Assembly (NCBI RefSeq): GCF_021026345.1 | Contig: NZ_JAJNCZ010000006.1 | Coordinates: 186,001-250,000, forward strand | Direction: 5' to 3' | DNA: 64,000 bases | From: Rhizobium sp. GN54 | Lineage (GTDB): Bacteria; Pseudomonadota; Alphaproteobacteria; Rhizobiales; Rhizobiaceae | Part shown: positions 1-8,563 of the stretch, one piece after another | Layout: every line of letters starts with the position of its first letter | How positions within the stretch are numbered: the stretch's first letter is position 1 | The notes under the pieces: model-generated | Database searches by the model: none | Told to the model about the DNA's origin: nothing | What the model saw: the letters and a program-made list of their open reading frames with translations, nothing else | Made by a program: the position numbers and the translations under genes

Positions 1-814
1 CGGGAAAGAGGACGCCCATGACGGCCGAAAGCACGACCTGGTTGGGGATGCTGGAGAAGCGGTTCGCCGCCGAATAGGCGCCGGCATCGGCGAGCCCGAG
101 AAACCGGGAGATGATCACCATCGGCGACTGGAAGCTGACGAAGTTGGCGATCTCGGAGCCCATCATGCTCAGGCTGAAACGGGCCAGGCCGAAGACGCGG
201 CCGACCGACATCTGCAGCGCGGGAACGTAGCGCGAGACGGCGAAGAGACCGACGAGCCGGATCGCCGCGGAGAGGAAGAGCTGCACGATCAGCGCCCAGA
301 CGCCGAAGCCCGCGAGCGCCAGCACCACGGCGGCGATGGCGCCGGCCGATTCCGATACCATGCTCCAGAAGGCGTCCTTGCCGAACTGCATGCGCCGCGC
401 CAACAGCGCATAGGCCACGTCGCCGGCCAGTTGCAGCGGGATCAGCAGGGCCATCAGCCGCACGAGATAGGCGGCCTCGGTGGCGCCGAGCAGGCCTGCG
501 ACCGGCTCGGCCCAGACGTAGAGCCCGACCGCCATGAGGCAGGCGATCGCCAGATTGGCCCAGAAAACCGAGTGAATCGTCTTCATATCCTCGTCACGCT
601 GGAGGATTAGGGCGGACGCCAGACCGGCGCCGCCGATCATCGCCAGGAACTGTACGACAGTAAGCGCGACGGCCACCGCGCCGAACTCTTCGGGGGTGAG
701 GATTCTTGCCAAAATCGGGACCGTGACAAATTTCAGCCCGAATGTGCTTGTCTTGGATAAGACGCTCCAGCCGACGTTTCGCGTGACCGATTTCGCGTTG
801 ATGGCAGTGGGCAT
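1..814 (-). CDS. exoT: Succinoglycan flippase ExoT-like (partial, 3' end outside window)
   Basis: N-terminal 271 codons of a multi-spanning membrane protein of the MOP/Wzx polysaccharide flippase family. Such proteins move lipid-linked oligosaccharide repeat units across the inner membrane. The translation begins MPTAINAKSVTRNVGWSVLS and contains the ARILTPEEFG signature common at the start of Wzx-type proteins, followed by several hydrophobic helices. It is divergent from the exoW-like gene, with 122 bp between them that must hold both promoters. The assignment as ExoT rather than another flippase rests on gene order (exoT-W-V-U-X-Y-F-Q-Z) matching the Sinorhizobium meliloti succinoglycan cluster. 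The C-terminus lies beyond the left edge. Confidence 0.85.
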   Translation of the reverse strand, partial: MPTAINAKSVTRNVGWSVLSKTSTFGLKFVTVPILARILTPEEFGAVAVALTVVQFLAMIGGAGLASALILQRDEDMKTIHSVFWANLAIACLMAVGLYVWAEPVAGLLGATEAAYLVRLMALLIPLQLAGDVAYALLARRMQFGKDAFWSMVSESAGAIAAVVLALAGFGVWALIVQLFLSAAIRLVGLFAVSRYVPALQMSVGRVFGLARFSLSMMGSEIANFVSFQSPMVIISRFLGLADAGAYSAANRFSSIPNQVVLSAVMGVLFP

Positions 815-936
815 GGCCGCGTCCCGAATGCTGGAGGAGAGGGAAGTCGCTTAGTTATCAATACTTTAGTGCATGCCTAGATCTTTGGGAGGAAGCCGGG
901 CACATCTCTTTGTAGGAAAACCGAAAAGGCGAAAAG

Positions 937-1896
937 ATGGCGAAGCTGACTGTCGCGATCCCGTACTACCAGAAGGAACCAGGCATCCTGAGGCGTGCCC
1001 TCGCCTCCGTTTTCGAGCAGACTTACACCGATTTCCACATCATTGTCGTGGATGACCAGTCGCCGTATTCCATCGACGAGGAACTGGCTCCCCTGAGCGA
1101 GAACCGGCGCGAACGGATCACCGTGATCCGCCAGCCGAACGCCGGGCCGGGCGGCGCCCGCAACACGGCGCTGGACAACGTGCCGGCCGACAGCGAATTC
1201 GTGGCCTTCCTGGATTCCGACGACATCTGGACCCCCGATCACCTGAAGAACGCCTACGAGGCGATGACGCGGTTCGGCGCCGACTGCTACTGGGCGTCGA
1301 TCACCGGCGGAGATGCGTTCTACTATCATTTCGGGGTCGCGGACCTCGAGAAGACCGAAAAGGTCGACCGGCTGCAGGAGAACCCGCTTCTCGTCGAAAT
1401 TCCCGAGCTTTCCAGCGTCATGCTGAAGAACTGGAGCTTCCTCCACCTCTCCTGCATGGTGATCGGCCGCAGCCTGTTCGAGACCGTTCGCTTCGATGCG
1501 AGGCTGCGACTGGCGGCAGAAGACGTGCTGTTCTTCTGCGATTGCGTCCGCGCCGCCAAGCGCGTCGTGCTGTGCGATGCCGCCGGCGCCGTGCGTGGCG
1601 AGGGGATCAACATCTTCCACGCCATCGACAACGATTCACCCCAGTTCCTGAAGCAGCAGTTCAACACCTGGGTGGCGCTCGACCTTCTGGAAGGCCGGTT
1701 CGCGCAGCGCTCGAGCGAGGCCGATTCGATCCGGTCCTACAAGAGCACCGCCCGGCGGCAGGCGCTGTGGAGCCAGGCCCGCCGCGTTCGCCGCCGCAAG
1801 CTGCCGCAGTTCGACCTTCTGGCGAAGTGGGTCATGCGGGACCCCAGCCTTCTGCGCAGTGTCTTCGAACTCGCGGCCGGCAAGATCGCCCGCTAG
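937..1896 (+). CDS. exoW: Glycosyltransferase family 2, ExoW-like glucosyltransferase
   Basis: A 319-residue GT-A fold family 2 glycosyltransferase. The nucleotide-sugar binding stretch VVDDQSP sits at residues 37-43 and the metal-binding DSDD at 93-96. In succinoglycan synthesis ExoW adds a late glucose of the side chain to the lipid-linked octasaccharide at the cytoplasmic membrane face. Length and position directly before the pyruvyl transferase gene match S. meliloti exoW. The ribosome binding site is weak (AAAGGCGAAAAG before ATG), so the start is taken from homology to the MxxLTVAIPYYQ family start. It is probably cotranscribed with exoV, 48 bp downstream. Confidence 0.85.
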   Translation: MAKLTVAIPYYQKEPGILRRALASVFEQTYTDFHIIVVDDQSPYSIDEELAPLSENRRERITVIRQPNAGPGGARNTALDNVPADSEFVAFLDSDDIWTPDHLKNAYEAMTRFGADCYWASITGGDAFYYHFGVADLEKTEKVDRLQENPLLVEIPELSSVMLKNWSFLHLSCMVIGRSLFETVRFDARLRLAAEDVLFFCDCVRAAKRVVLCDAAGAVRGEGINIFHAIDNDSPQFLKQQFNTWVALDLLEGRFAQRSSEADSIRSYKSTARRQALWSQARRVRRRKLPQFDLLAKWVMRDPSLLRSVFELAAGKIAR

Positions 1897-1944
1897 GGCC
1901 GGATACCCGCGCTCGCCCCCCATCCCTCGTCTCAGGAGACGTAT

Positions 1945-2901
1945 ATGAAGCCCTATTACTGGGAATCCGATCACGGCAATTTCGGCGACGACCTCAACCT
2001 CTGGCTCTGGGATTTCCTGCTGCCCGGGTTTCGCGACGTTCACTCCGACGTGCTGCTTGTCGGCGTCGGCACCGTGCTGAACAGGGAACTGCTGCCCGAC
2101 ACCGGGCGCAAGCTGGTCCTCGGCAGCGGCTTCGGATACGGCGCCCTGCCCGACATGAGCGACCGGGACCTGTGGGACATCCGCTGCGTGCGCGGTCCGT
2201 CGACGGCGCAGAAGGTCGGCGTCGACGAGCGCCTCGGCATCATCGATCCCGCGGTGATGGTGGCCGACATGCCCGAGTTCCGGCACCTGTCGAAAACCCA
2301 CAAGAAGAGCTACGTGCCCCACTGGGAATCGGCGATCGCCGGGGTCTGGTCGGAGGTTTGCGCCACGGTCGGCATCAACTATATCGACCCGCGCGGGGAA
2401 GCGAAGGATGTGATCTCCGCGATCGCCCGCTCGGAGCTCATCATCGCCGAGTCCATGCACGGGGCCATCCTTGCCGACGCCTTCCGCGTGCCGTGGGTCG
2501 CCGTCTCGACCTCGCGGAACATCAACAGTTTCAAGTGGAACGACTGGGCCGGAACGCTGGGGGTCACCTACAGGCCACGCCATGTGCCGATCTCTAGCCG
2601 GGCAGAGGCGATCATGAAGGGCAGCCGCTTCTGGGGCGTCGAGTTCGAAGCGCCGCAGCCCCCCGTCGCCGAACCGGCGGCGCGCGCGCCGGCGTCCGAT
2701 GGCGAGGTGCTGGTGCGGCAGCCGGACACCCGCAAGGGCGGGCTGCGCCTGGCGGCCAAGCAGGTTCTCGCCGTCCGCTCGGCACTCGCGCTGTGGCAGG
2801 CGAGCCGCACCGAGCCGCAACTCAGCACCGACAGGGCCCTTGCCGAACGCAAGGAACGGTTCCTGTCGGTCCTCGACGGCGTCCGGCGCGACTACTTCTG
2901 A
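1945..2901 (+). CDS. exoV: Polysaccharide pyruvyl transferase, ExoV-like
   Basis: A 318-residue polysaccharide pyruvyl transferase family protein. The N-terminal NFGDDLN block (residues 12-18) and ESMHG at 169-173 are the characteristic conserved motifs. ExoV puts the 4,6-pyruvate ketal on the terminal glucose of the succinoglycan repeat, using phosphoenolpyruvate as donor (family knowledge). A good AGGAG ribosome binding site precedes the ATG. The roughly 100 residues after 220 are less conserved and rich in Ala/Pro/Arg. It forms a two-gene unit with exoW and converges on the exoU-like gene. Confidence 0.88.
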   Translation: MKPYYWESDHGNFGDDLNLWLWDFLLPGFRDVHSDVLLVGVGTVLNRELLPDTGRKLVLGSGFGYGALPDMSDRDLWDIRCVRGPSTAQKVGVDERLGIIDPAVMVADMPEFRHLSKTHKKSYVPHWESAIAGVWSEVCATVGINYIDPRGEAKDVISAIARSELIIAESMHGAILADAFRVPWVAVSTSRNINSFKWNDWAGTLGVTYRPRHVPISSRAEAIMKGSRFWGVEFEAPQPPVAEPAARAPASDGEVLVRQPDTRKGGLRLAAKQVLAVRSALALWQASRTEPQLSTDRALAERKERFLSVLDGVRRDYF

Positions 2902-2962
2902 GGCAGGTCACGCGGCGCCGGATCCCGGGGCGGGTCCGACACCGCGCTGGTGATCGGGTCGT

Positions 2963-3970
2963 CTACCGCGACGAGCCGGCCGGCGAGGCCAGGAGGTAGC
3001 GGACCGCACCGGTGCCGCCAAGCGCTGCCGGCGCCGCCGCCTTGCGGCGGAAGCGGTCCGTCTTGTCGAGCAGGATGCCGCCGACGATGGCAGGCAGGGC
3101 GGCCGGATGCGTGGCCGCATAGGCAAGGGCGCGCCCCTTGCCGTGCTGGTTCTTCAGGTCGAGGAAGTGGCGCAACTCGTAGCGCGCGCGAATGTGGCGC
3201 TCGTGCCTTTCGATCAGGGCGCGCTCCTGGCGCGAAAGCCCGGGCTGCGCCAGGATAGCCCGGTCGGCCTCGTAGAGCCGCCGCAGGTCCTCGGTGCGAT
3301 GGCTGCTGCTCAGCGAGTTGCCGCGCACGACCGCGCCGTAACCGCAGCTGTGGATGATCTTGTAGCGCGCACCGTGGGCGAGGGCTCTCGCGTAGAGGTC
3401 GTAGTCTTCCCCGAGCCGCAGCTGTTCGTGATAGCGCAGTTCGTTGCAGTCGAGAAACTCGCGTCGGATCAGGGGCTTGAGGAAACCGACCTCGCCGCGC
3501 TGGGCGCCGCGTCTGGAGATGTTGCCCTCGATGAAGCCGTTCAGGTCGAGCAGGCGGGGCTGCGGCGCGATCTCAGGGATTTCCAGTTGCCCCTTTGCCG
3601 CCCGCGCCTCGTCGACGAAGACGATGTTGTCGGCAATGAAGTCCCAGTCGGTCTCGGCGAGCATGCGCTCGAAACGGCCGGGCAGAAGGAAGTCGTCGGC
3701 ATCGAGGATGCCCAGGATCGGCGAGTGCGAGGCGCGAATGGCCTCGTTGCGGGCCGCCGCCGGGCCGCGGTTTTCGTCGAACCGCAGGATCTTCAGGCGG
3801 TCGCTGTCATCGGCGGCGGCGCGCGCAGCACCTGCCGTGTCGTCTGTCGAGCCGTCGTCGACGACGATGACCTCGTTCGTCTCCGGTTGCTGCAGCGCCG
3901 AGGAAACGGCGCGCCCGATCGTCTGGGCGGCATTCTTGGCAGCGATGATGACGCACACTTCCCTGATCAT
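2963..3970 (-). CDS. exoU: Glycosyltransferase family 2, ExoU-like glucosyltransferase
   Basis: A 335-residue family 2 glycosyltransferase with VVDDGSTDDT at residues 36-45 and DADD at 90-93, the usual donor and metal sites. By order and size it corresponds to ExoU, which adds a glucose to the succinoglycan side chain. The reading frame stays open to 4147, but the GT2 fold begins at MIREVCVIIAAKN, which has a GGAGG 11 bases upstream; the ATG at 3988 is an alternative. It is convergent with exoV and lies downstream of exoX on the same strand, with a gap of about 240 bp. Confidence 0.83.
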   Translation of the reverse strand: MIREVCVIIAAKNAAQTIGRAVSSALQQPETNEVIVVDDGSTDDTAGAARAAADDSDRLKILRFDENRGPAAARNEAIRASHSPILGILDADDFLLPGRFERMLAETDWDFIADNIVFVDEARAAKGQLEIPEIAPQPRLLDLNGFIEGNISRRGAQRGEVGFLKPLIRREFLDCNELRYHEQLRLGEDYDLYARALAHGARYKIIHSCGYGAVVRGNSLSSSHRTEDLRRLYEADRAILAQPGLSRQERALIERHERHIRARYELRHFLDLKNQHGKGRALAYAATHPAALPAIVGGILLDKTDRFRRKAAAPAALGGTGAVRYLLASPAGSSR

Positions 3971-4210
3971 CGTCCGATCGGCCTCCATCTTGAGATTGCG
4001 TTCGACACGCAAATCGTTGGCACCTTCGCGGGCACCGGGCATGGTGCGGCGCAGCATGGCGGCAACATGGAAGACGATCTTGTCCCAATCGGGGCATCGC
4101 GAAACTTCGGCGCGGACAAGGGTGTGCTCGGCAAGGGTGCCCGTCAACGCAGCCTGCGGGCGTACGCGTTCGCGGAAGGACCGACGAGACGGGAAGGGCC
4201 CGGCTCTGGC

Positions 4211-4498
4211 TCAGTAGTTGGAGTGGCCGGGCTTGTTCAGGGAGGTAACGCGCAGGCCCGCCGCAGCGTTCTCGGCGAGCGATGCCGCCCGGATCGCTTC
4301 CTCCGTCTCGCGCTTTCGCTCCCGCGCCTCCTTCCACACCAGGAAGAGAACGCCGACGAAATAGCCGACCTGGAGAAGGACGGCACAGATCAGCGTCTGG
4401 ATCAGCGTGTCGGACAGCGATCCCGTCAGGCCGTAGGTTGCGAGACCGAAGACCAGCAAGGCACCGATCATGCTTATGAAGACGCGTGGACCATACAT
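4211..4498 (-). CDS. exoX: Exopolysaccharide production inhibitor, ExoX/SyrA family
   Basis: A 95-residue small membrane protein that starts MYGPRVFISMIGALLVFGLA, the hallmark of the ExoX/SyrA family. Two hydrophobic segments (about 6-25 and 32-54) are followed by a charged, probably cytoplasmic tail. In S. meliloti and Rhizobium, ExoX (PsiA-like) inhibits succinoglycan production post-translationally, and the ExoX:ExoY ratio sets output. As in S. meliloti it is divergent from exoY across a long intergenic region. Function is inferred from family and position. Confidence 0.85.
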   Translation of the reverse strand: MYGPRVFISMIGALLVFGLATYGLTGSLSDTLIQTLICAVLLQVGYFVGVLFLVWKEARERKRETEEAIRAASLAENAAAGLRVTSLNKPGHSNY

Positions 4499-5237
4499 CG
4501 GGCTAGCCCGGATTCATGTGAAGGTTAAATGACATGGGCGAATTCCTCCCGCGTGCCCGGTTTCCCGGTGCCTTGCGATTATATGCGGGCAGAGCCGCAG
4601 GTTCAATCGCCCGGCGCGACGGCTCTTACAGATAGGGTTAAGCGCCCGGCAACTCAATTGGTTGTGATCGGTCGTGCTGCAACGTGGCGTGGGCTGGATC
4701 TCGATTCGATGCCGCCATGTTCCGGCCGCAATCCGGTCATGATGCAGCGCAAACGGGAACATCGATGCGTCCGACGCAGCTAGAGGTAAGCGACCCGATC
4801 ACGCGCCGATCAACTTTTGTTACACGGCATTGGCTTTCATCACGCATTTTCGTGTGCAGTGCAGCAGCATGTTGCGATGCAGAATTTCATTCTGGCACAA
4901 ATCATTATCGCTGATCCTGACGGCGTTGGGCGGCCATCGGTGCCCTTTTCAAATCTATCCAGAGTATAGAATTATGGCTTTGAACTCATAAAGTTAAAAG
5001 TCATCGTGATTTCGGAGCAATATGGGAGGAAATAACAAAAAAGATACTATTATATACATTGTCTCATCACGAGGGATTGGCTATTTCATATATTATGAGA
5101 TCCTTAAATAGGGATCTGATCGATCCACAAAAAAAGATTCTGCTTCCAAGATCAAAATCTGACCATACCCTGCGTCTTGGATGTTTCACGTCCCAAACGG
5201 ATGAGACCTATCGCCAAACCGGAACGGAGCCCACTCT
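4499..5237. promoter_or_regulatory. Long AT-rich exoX-exoY intergenic regulatory region
   Basis: This 739-bp gap separates the divergent exoX and exoY genes. The stretch from about 4960 to 5160 is strikingly AT-rich for this replicon. It holds a perfect TCATA-TAT-TATGA palindrome at 5086-5098 and GGATC-N5-GATCC at 5112-5126. A 29-codon reading frame (5022-5111) has a GGAG in front of its ATG but rhizobium-atypical codons. In S. meliloti the corresponding region is the target of several regulators including MucR; no binding site is assigned here. No convincing longer gene is seen. Confidence 0.6.
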
Positions 5238-5915
5238 ATGAAGTCCGCGACACGATCGGCCAGTTCGACGTTTCTGAGCGCCGCAGCCACTGGCGCGCCC
5301 CCTCTCGGAGGAATCACCAAGCGCGGCTTCGACATTGCCGCCACTTCGCTTGCCCTGTTGTTCCTGAGCCCGATCTTCCTGCTCATCGCCGCGCTGGTGA
5401 AAGCCTCGGACGGTGGCAACGTCTTCTATGGCCACCGCCGCATCGGCCACAACGGCCGCAGCTTCCATTGCCTGAAATTCCGCACGATGCGGATGGACGG
5501 AGATCGCGTGCTGCAGGCCTACCTGAAGGCCAATCCCGAGGCCTACGAGGAATGGCGCGCGACCCGCAAGCTGAAGCACGACCCGCGCGTCACCACTGTC
5601 GGCGCCGTGCTGCGCAAGCTGAGCCTCGACGAACTGCCGCAGCTGATGAACATCCTGCGCGGCGAAATGAGCATCGTCGGCCCGCGGCCGGTGGTCGAGG
5701 ACGAGCTCGAGCTCTACGAGAGCGCCGCCAGCTACTACCTGCAGACCCGTCCCGGCCTGACCGGCCTTTGGCAGGTCAGCGGGCGCAACGACGTCTCCTA
5801 TTCCGCTCGCGTCGCCTTCGACACCGAGTATGTCCGCACCTGGTCGCTGATCAAGGACCTGCTCATCGTCTTCAAGACGATCCCCGCCGTCTGCGCCTCG
5901 CGCGGCAGCTATTGA
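5238..5915 (+). CDS. exoY: Undecaprenyl-phosphate galactose-1-phosphate transferase ExoY
   Basis: A 225-residue bacterial sugar transferase (WbaP/ExoY class). It starts the succinoglycan repeat by moving galactose-1-phosphate from UDP-galactose to undecaprenyl phosphate at the inner membrane. One membrane segment lies at about 33-54. The family motifs follow: KFRTM at 80-84, LSLDELPQ at 128-135, GPRP at 148-151 and [14 protein letters not shown] at 171-184. It is the first gene of exoY-F-Q-Z. The start follows CGGAGCCCACTCT and gives the usual ExoY length. Confidence 0.95.
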   Translation: MKSATRSASSTFLSAAATGAPPLGGITKRGFDIAATSLALLFLSPIFLLIAALVKASDGGNVFYGHRRIGHNGRSFHCLKFRTMRMDGDRVLQAYLKANPEAYEEWRATRKLKHDPRVTTVGAVLRKLSLDELPQLMNILRGEMSIVGPRPVVEDELELYESAASYYLQTRPGLTGLWQVSGRNDVSYSARVAFDTEYVRTWSLIKDLLIVFKTIPAVCASRGSY

Positions 5916-5997
5916 GACCCGACGGACGGCTCGCCCCCTTGTTCGTGCTCCCTTGTTTCGCGCAATGGCGGGCCACGACGGAGAAACGGATCTATCG

Positions 5998-7266
5998 ATG
6001 AAAACAGTGATCACGGCTTCCGGGCCGCGTCTCCACGTTCGAAACCTCTGCAGGGGCCTCGTGCTTGCAGCCGGGCTGCTGCTGGCGCAGGGCACCTCAG
6101 CCTTTGCCGAGGACTACCGGCTCGACGTCCTCGACAAGCTGCGCATTCGCGTGGTCGAATGGCAGACGACCGAGGGCGCGGTACGCGACTGGTCGGCGAT
6201 CAGCGGCGACTATGCGGTCGGCGCTGCCGGGCAGATTTCGCTGCCGCTCGTCGGCGAGCTTCCCGTTTCCGGCAAGACCACGGCGGAGGTCGCCCAGGAA
6301 ATCGGTCTCCGCATGCAGAAGCTCTTCGCCCTGCGCGACCTGCCTACGGCTTCCGTGGAGCTCGCGCAGTACCGGCCGATCTTCGTGGCCGGCGAGGTGC
6401 AGACGCCGGGGGAATATCCCTTCGCCCCGAACATGACGGTGCTGAAGGCGGTAAGCCTCGGCGGCGGGCTTCGTCGCGCCGACCCCGGCCAGCGCTTCGC
6501 CCGCGACTTCATCCGCGCGGACGGCGACGCATCGGTGCTGGTTGCCGAGCGCAACCGTCTATTGGCACGGCGCGCGCGCCTGCAGGCGGAAATCGCCGAA
6601 CAGGACAGCATCACCATGCCGAAGGAGCTCGACCAGGCGCCGGAGGCGGCGATCCTGCTGGACAGTGAAACGGAACTGATGAAGTCGCGTGACCGGCGGC
6701 AGAAGGTGCAGCTCAAGGCGTTGGCGGACCTCAAGACGCTGCTGCAGACCGAGATCGCCTCGCTTGACAAGAAATCGGAGACGCAGACGCGGCAGCTCAG
6801 CCTGGTCGAGGACGATCTCAAGAAGGTCGACAGCCTTGCCGAGCGCGGGCTGACGATCAGCTCGCGCAAGCTGACGCTGGAACAGCGTACCGCCGATCTG
6901 CAGGCGGCCCTGCTCGATATCGACACCGCCACCCTCAAGGCGAAGCAGGATGCCACCAAGGCGGCCCAGGACGAGACCAACCTGATCAACGACTGGGATG
7001 CGACGCTGGCGCAGGAAATGCAGAACACCGAGAGCGAACTGGAAGCCGTCACGCTGAAGCTCGAGACGAGCCGGAAGCTGATGTCGGAGGCGCTGCTGCA
7101 GTCTGCCGATGCCGGGGCGACGAACCGTGACCCCTCCGGGGCGGATGCCACCTACGTGATCCTGCGCGAGAAGGATGGCCGCCCGACCGAGATCCCGGCG
7201 ACGGAAACGACGCAGATCCTGCCCGGAGACGTGATCAAGGTCGGCTACAACGTCGCCATGCGGTGA
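5998..7266 (+). CDS. exoF: Polysaccharide export protein ExoF (Wza/OPX-like with coiled coil)
   Basis: A 422-residue export protein. Residues 1-37 form a signal peptide ending in SAFA. A poly-export domain (about 40-125) is followed by an SLBB-type segment containing VAGEVQTPGEY, then a long helical region (about 190-375) rich in Lys/Glu/Leu that should form a periplasmic coiled coil. ExoF is needed for an early step in succinoglycan assembly and for export. The upstream in-frame ATG at 5953 would bury the signal peptide, so the ATG at 5998 is chosen; it gives the S. meliloti ExoF length. Confidence 0.92.
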   Translation: MKTVITASGPRLHVRNLCRGLVLAAGLLLAQGTSAFAEDYRLDVLDKLRIRVVEWQTTEGAVRDWSAISGDYAVGAAGQISLPLVGELPVSGKTTAEVAQEIGLRMQKLFALRDLPTASVELAQYRPIFVAGEVQTPGEYPFAPNMTVLKAVSLGGGLRRADPGQRFARDFIRADGDASVLVAERNRLLARRARLQAEIAEQDSITMPKELDQAPEAAILLDSETELMKSRDRRQKVQLKALADLKTLLQTEIASLDKKSETQTRQLSLVEDDLKKVDSLAERGLTISSRKLTLEQRTADLQAALLDIDTATLKAKQDATKAAQDETNLINDWDATLAQEMQNTESELEAVTLKLETSRKLMSEALLQSADAGATNRDPSGADATYVILREKDGRPTEIPATETTQILPGDVIKVGYNVAMR

Positions 7267-7273
7267 GCGGCCG

Positions 7274-8563
7274 ATGCGGATCGCCAAGGCCAGCCTGGTG
7301 ACACCCGGCGAGAACCAGCTCTACGGCATGGCCGCCGTGGCGCTGTCGCTGTTCGTGTTCGCCTACTCCTCCCGCTTCGGGCAGGTATCCATTCTGGCCT
7401 ATTATGGCCTGTGGCTGCCGCTCGTGCTGGTGGACTATCGCACCGTCCTCGGCAACTACACGCGCTACCTCTGGATCTTCGGTTTCGCCGTCTTCGCCTG
7501 CCTGACGATGTTCTGGTCTGCCGCGCCGGCGCAGTCGGCGCGAACCGGGATCCAGTATTTCACCCATGTCGTCTGCGCGCTCATCGCCATGCGGGTGCTG
7601 GATATCCGCACGCTCTCGCGCGGTGCGATACTGGGGGTCGGGCTGGTGCTCGCCTATTCCTTCGCCTTCGGCGTCTATCACGCCGATCCGCTGGACGGCA
7701 CCGTCAGTTTCGTCGGCGCCTTCGCGTCGAAGAACCAGCTCGGCTTCTACGCTTCGCTCGGCGTCTACTTCGCCGTCACCGCGATCGTCGTGCTGCGCGA
7801 GCGCGGCCTGTCGTTTGCGACCGCCGGCGGTGTCTTCTTACTCTCGGCCTATGCGCTGGTCGCCTCGCAGTCCGCAACCTCCGTCCTGACCACTGCCGCG
7901 GCCGTGGCATGTTGCCTGGGCCTGCGCCTGCTTCTGTGGCTGTCGCCGAAGAACCGCCGGACGCTGTTCATCGCCGGCCTCATCCTTCTCGTCATCGGCG
8001 GCGCCGGGTTCATCTCGGCCGGAGGATACGGGATGGTGCTCGGCGCCTTCGGCAAGGACACCACGCTCACCGGGCGGACCTATCTCTGGCAACAGGGGAT
8101 CGAGGCGGCGGCCGCCAACCCTTGGGTCGGCCTCGGATACCAGGCCTACTGGGTGCAGGGCTTCTCGGAGGCCGAACGGTTGTGGGAGGAGTTCTACATC
8201 GGCAGCCGCGCCGGCTTCCATTTCCACAACACGCCGATCGAGGCGATGGTGGAGACCGGCTTCATCGGGCTCGTGCTCCTGTTCGGCGTGCTGATCGTCG
8301 CGATCGTCGGTCATCTGCGCCGCTTCCTCGCCGGCGAGGGCAGTGCGGAAGCCGCATTGCTGCTCGGTGTCTGCGTGCTTCTCGCGATGCGGGCCTTCTT
8401 CGAGATCGACATCATGAACCCCTATCACGTCGGCTCGTTCCTCCTCTATTTCGCGGCCGGCAAGCTGACGATGCGCGTGCCGCGGCGGCATGCCGTACCG
8501 GTGCAGGCGAGGGTGATGCGCCGGTTGCCGGTCATGTCGCTTGCGCGGGCGGGCGGGCGATGA
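7274..8563 (+). CDS. exoQ: Succinoglycan polymerase ExoQ (Wzy-like)
   Basis: A 429-residue polytopic membrane protein with about ten hydrophobic helices and a Wzy_C/O-antigen ligase-type core including the SATSVLTT and periplasmic FHFHNTPIEAMVETG stretches. ExoQ polymerises succinoglycan repeat units into high-molecular-weight polymer. It starts 7 bp after exoF, and its TGA stop overlaps the exoZ ATG (ATGA), so the two are translationally coupled. Length and order match S. meliloti exoQ. Confidence 0.9.
   Translation: MRIAKASLVTPGENQLYGMAAVALSLFVFAYSSRFGQVSILAYYGLWLPLVLVDYRTVLGNYTRYLWIFGFAVFACLTMFWSAAPAQSARTGIQYFTHVVCALIAMRVLDIRTLSRGAILGVGLVLAYSFAFGVYHADPLDGTVSFVGAFASKNQLGFYASLGVYFAVTAIVVLRERGLSFATAGGVFLLSAYALVASQSATSVLTTAAAVACCLGLRLLLWLSPKNRRTLFIAGLILLVIGGAGFISAGGYGMVLGAFGKDTTLTGRTYLWQQGIEAAAANPWVGLGYQAYWVQGFSEAERLWEEFYIGSRAGFHFHNTPIEAMVETGFIGLVLLFGVLIVAIVGHLRRFLAGEGSAEAALLLGVCVLLAMRAFFEIDIMNPYHVGSFLLYFAAGKLTMRVPRRHAVPVQARVMRRLPVMSLARAGGR

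Noticed and set aside
5059-5241. A 60-codon frame in the exoX-exoY gap
   Set aside because: No ribosome binding site, overlaps exoY start and has no recognisable family; probably non-coding AT-rich DNA.
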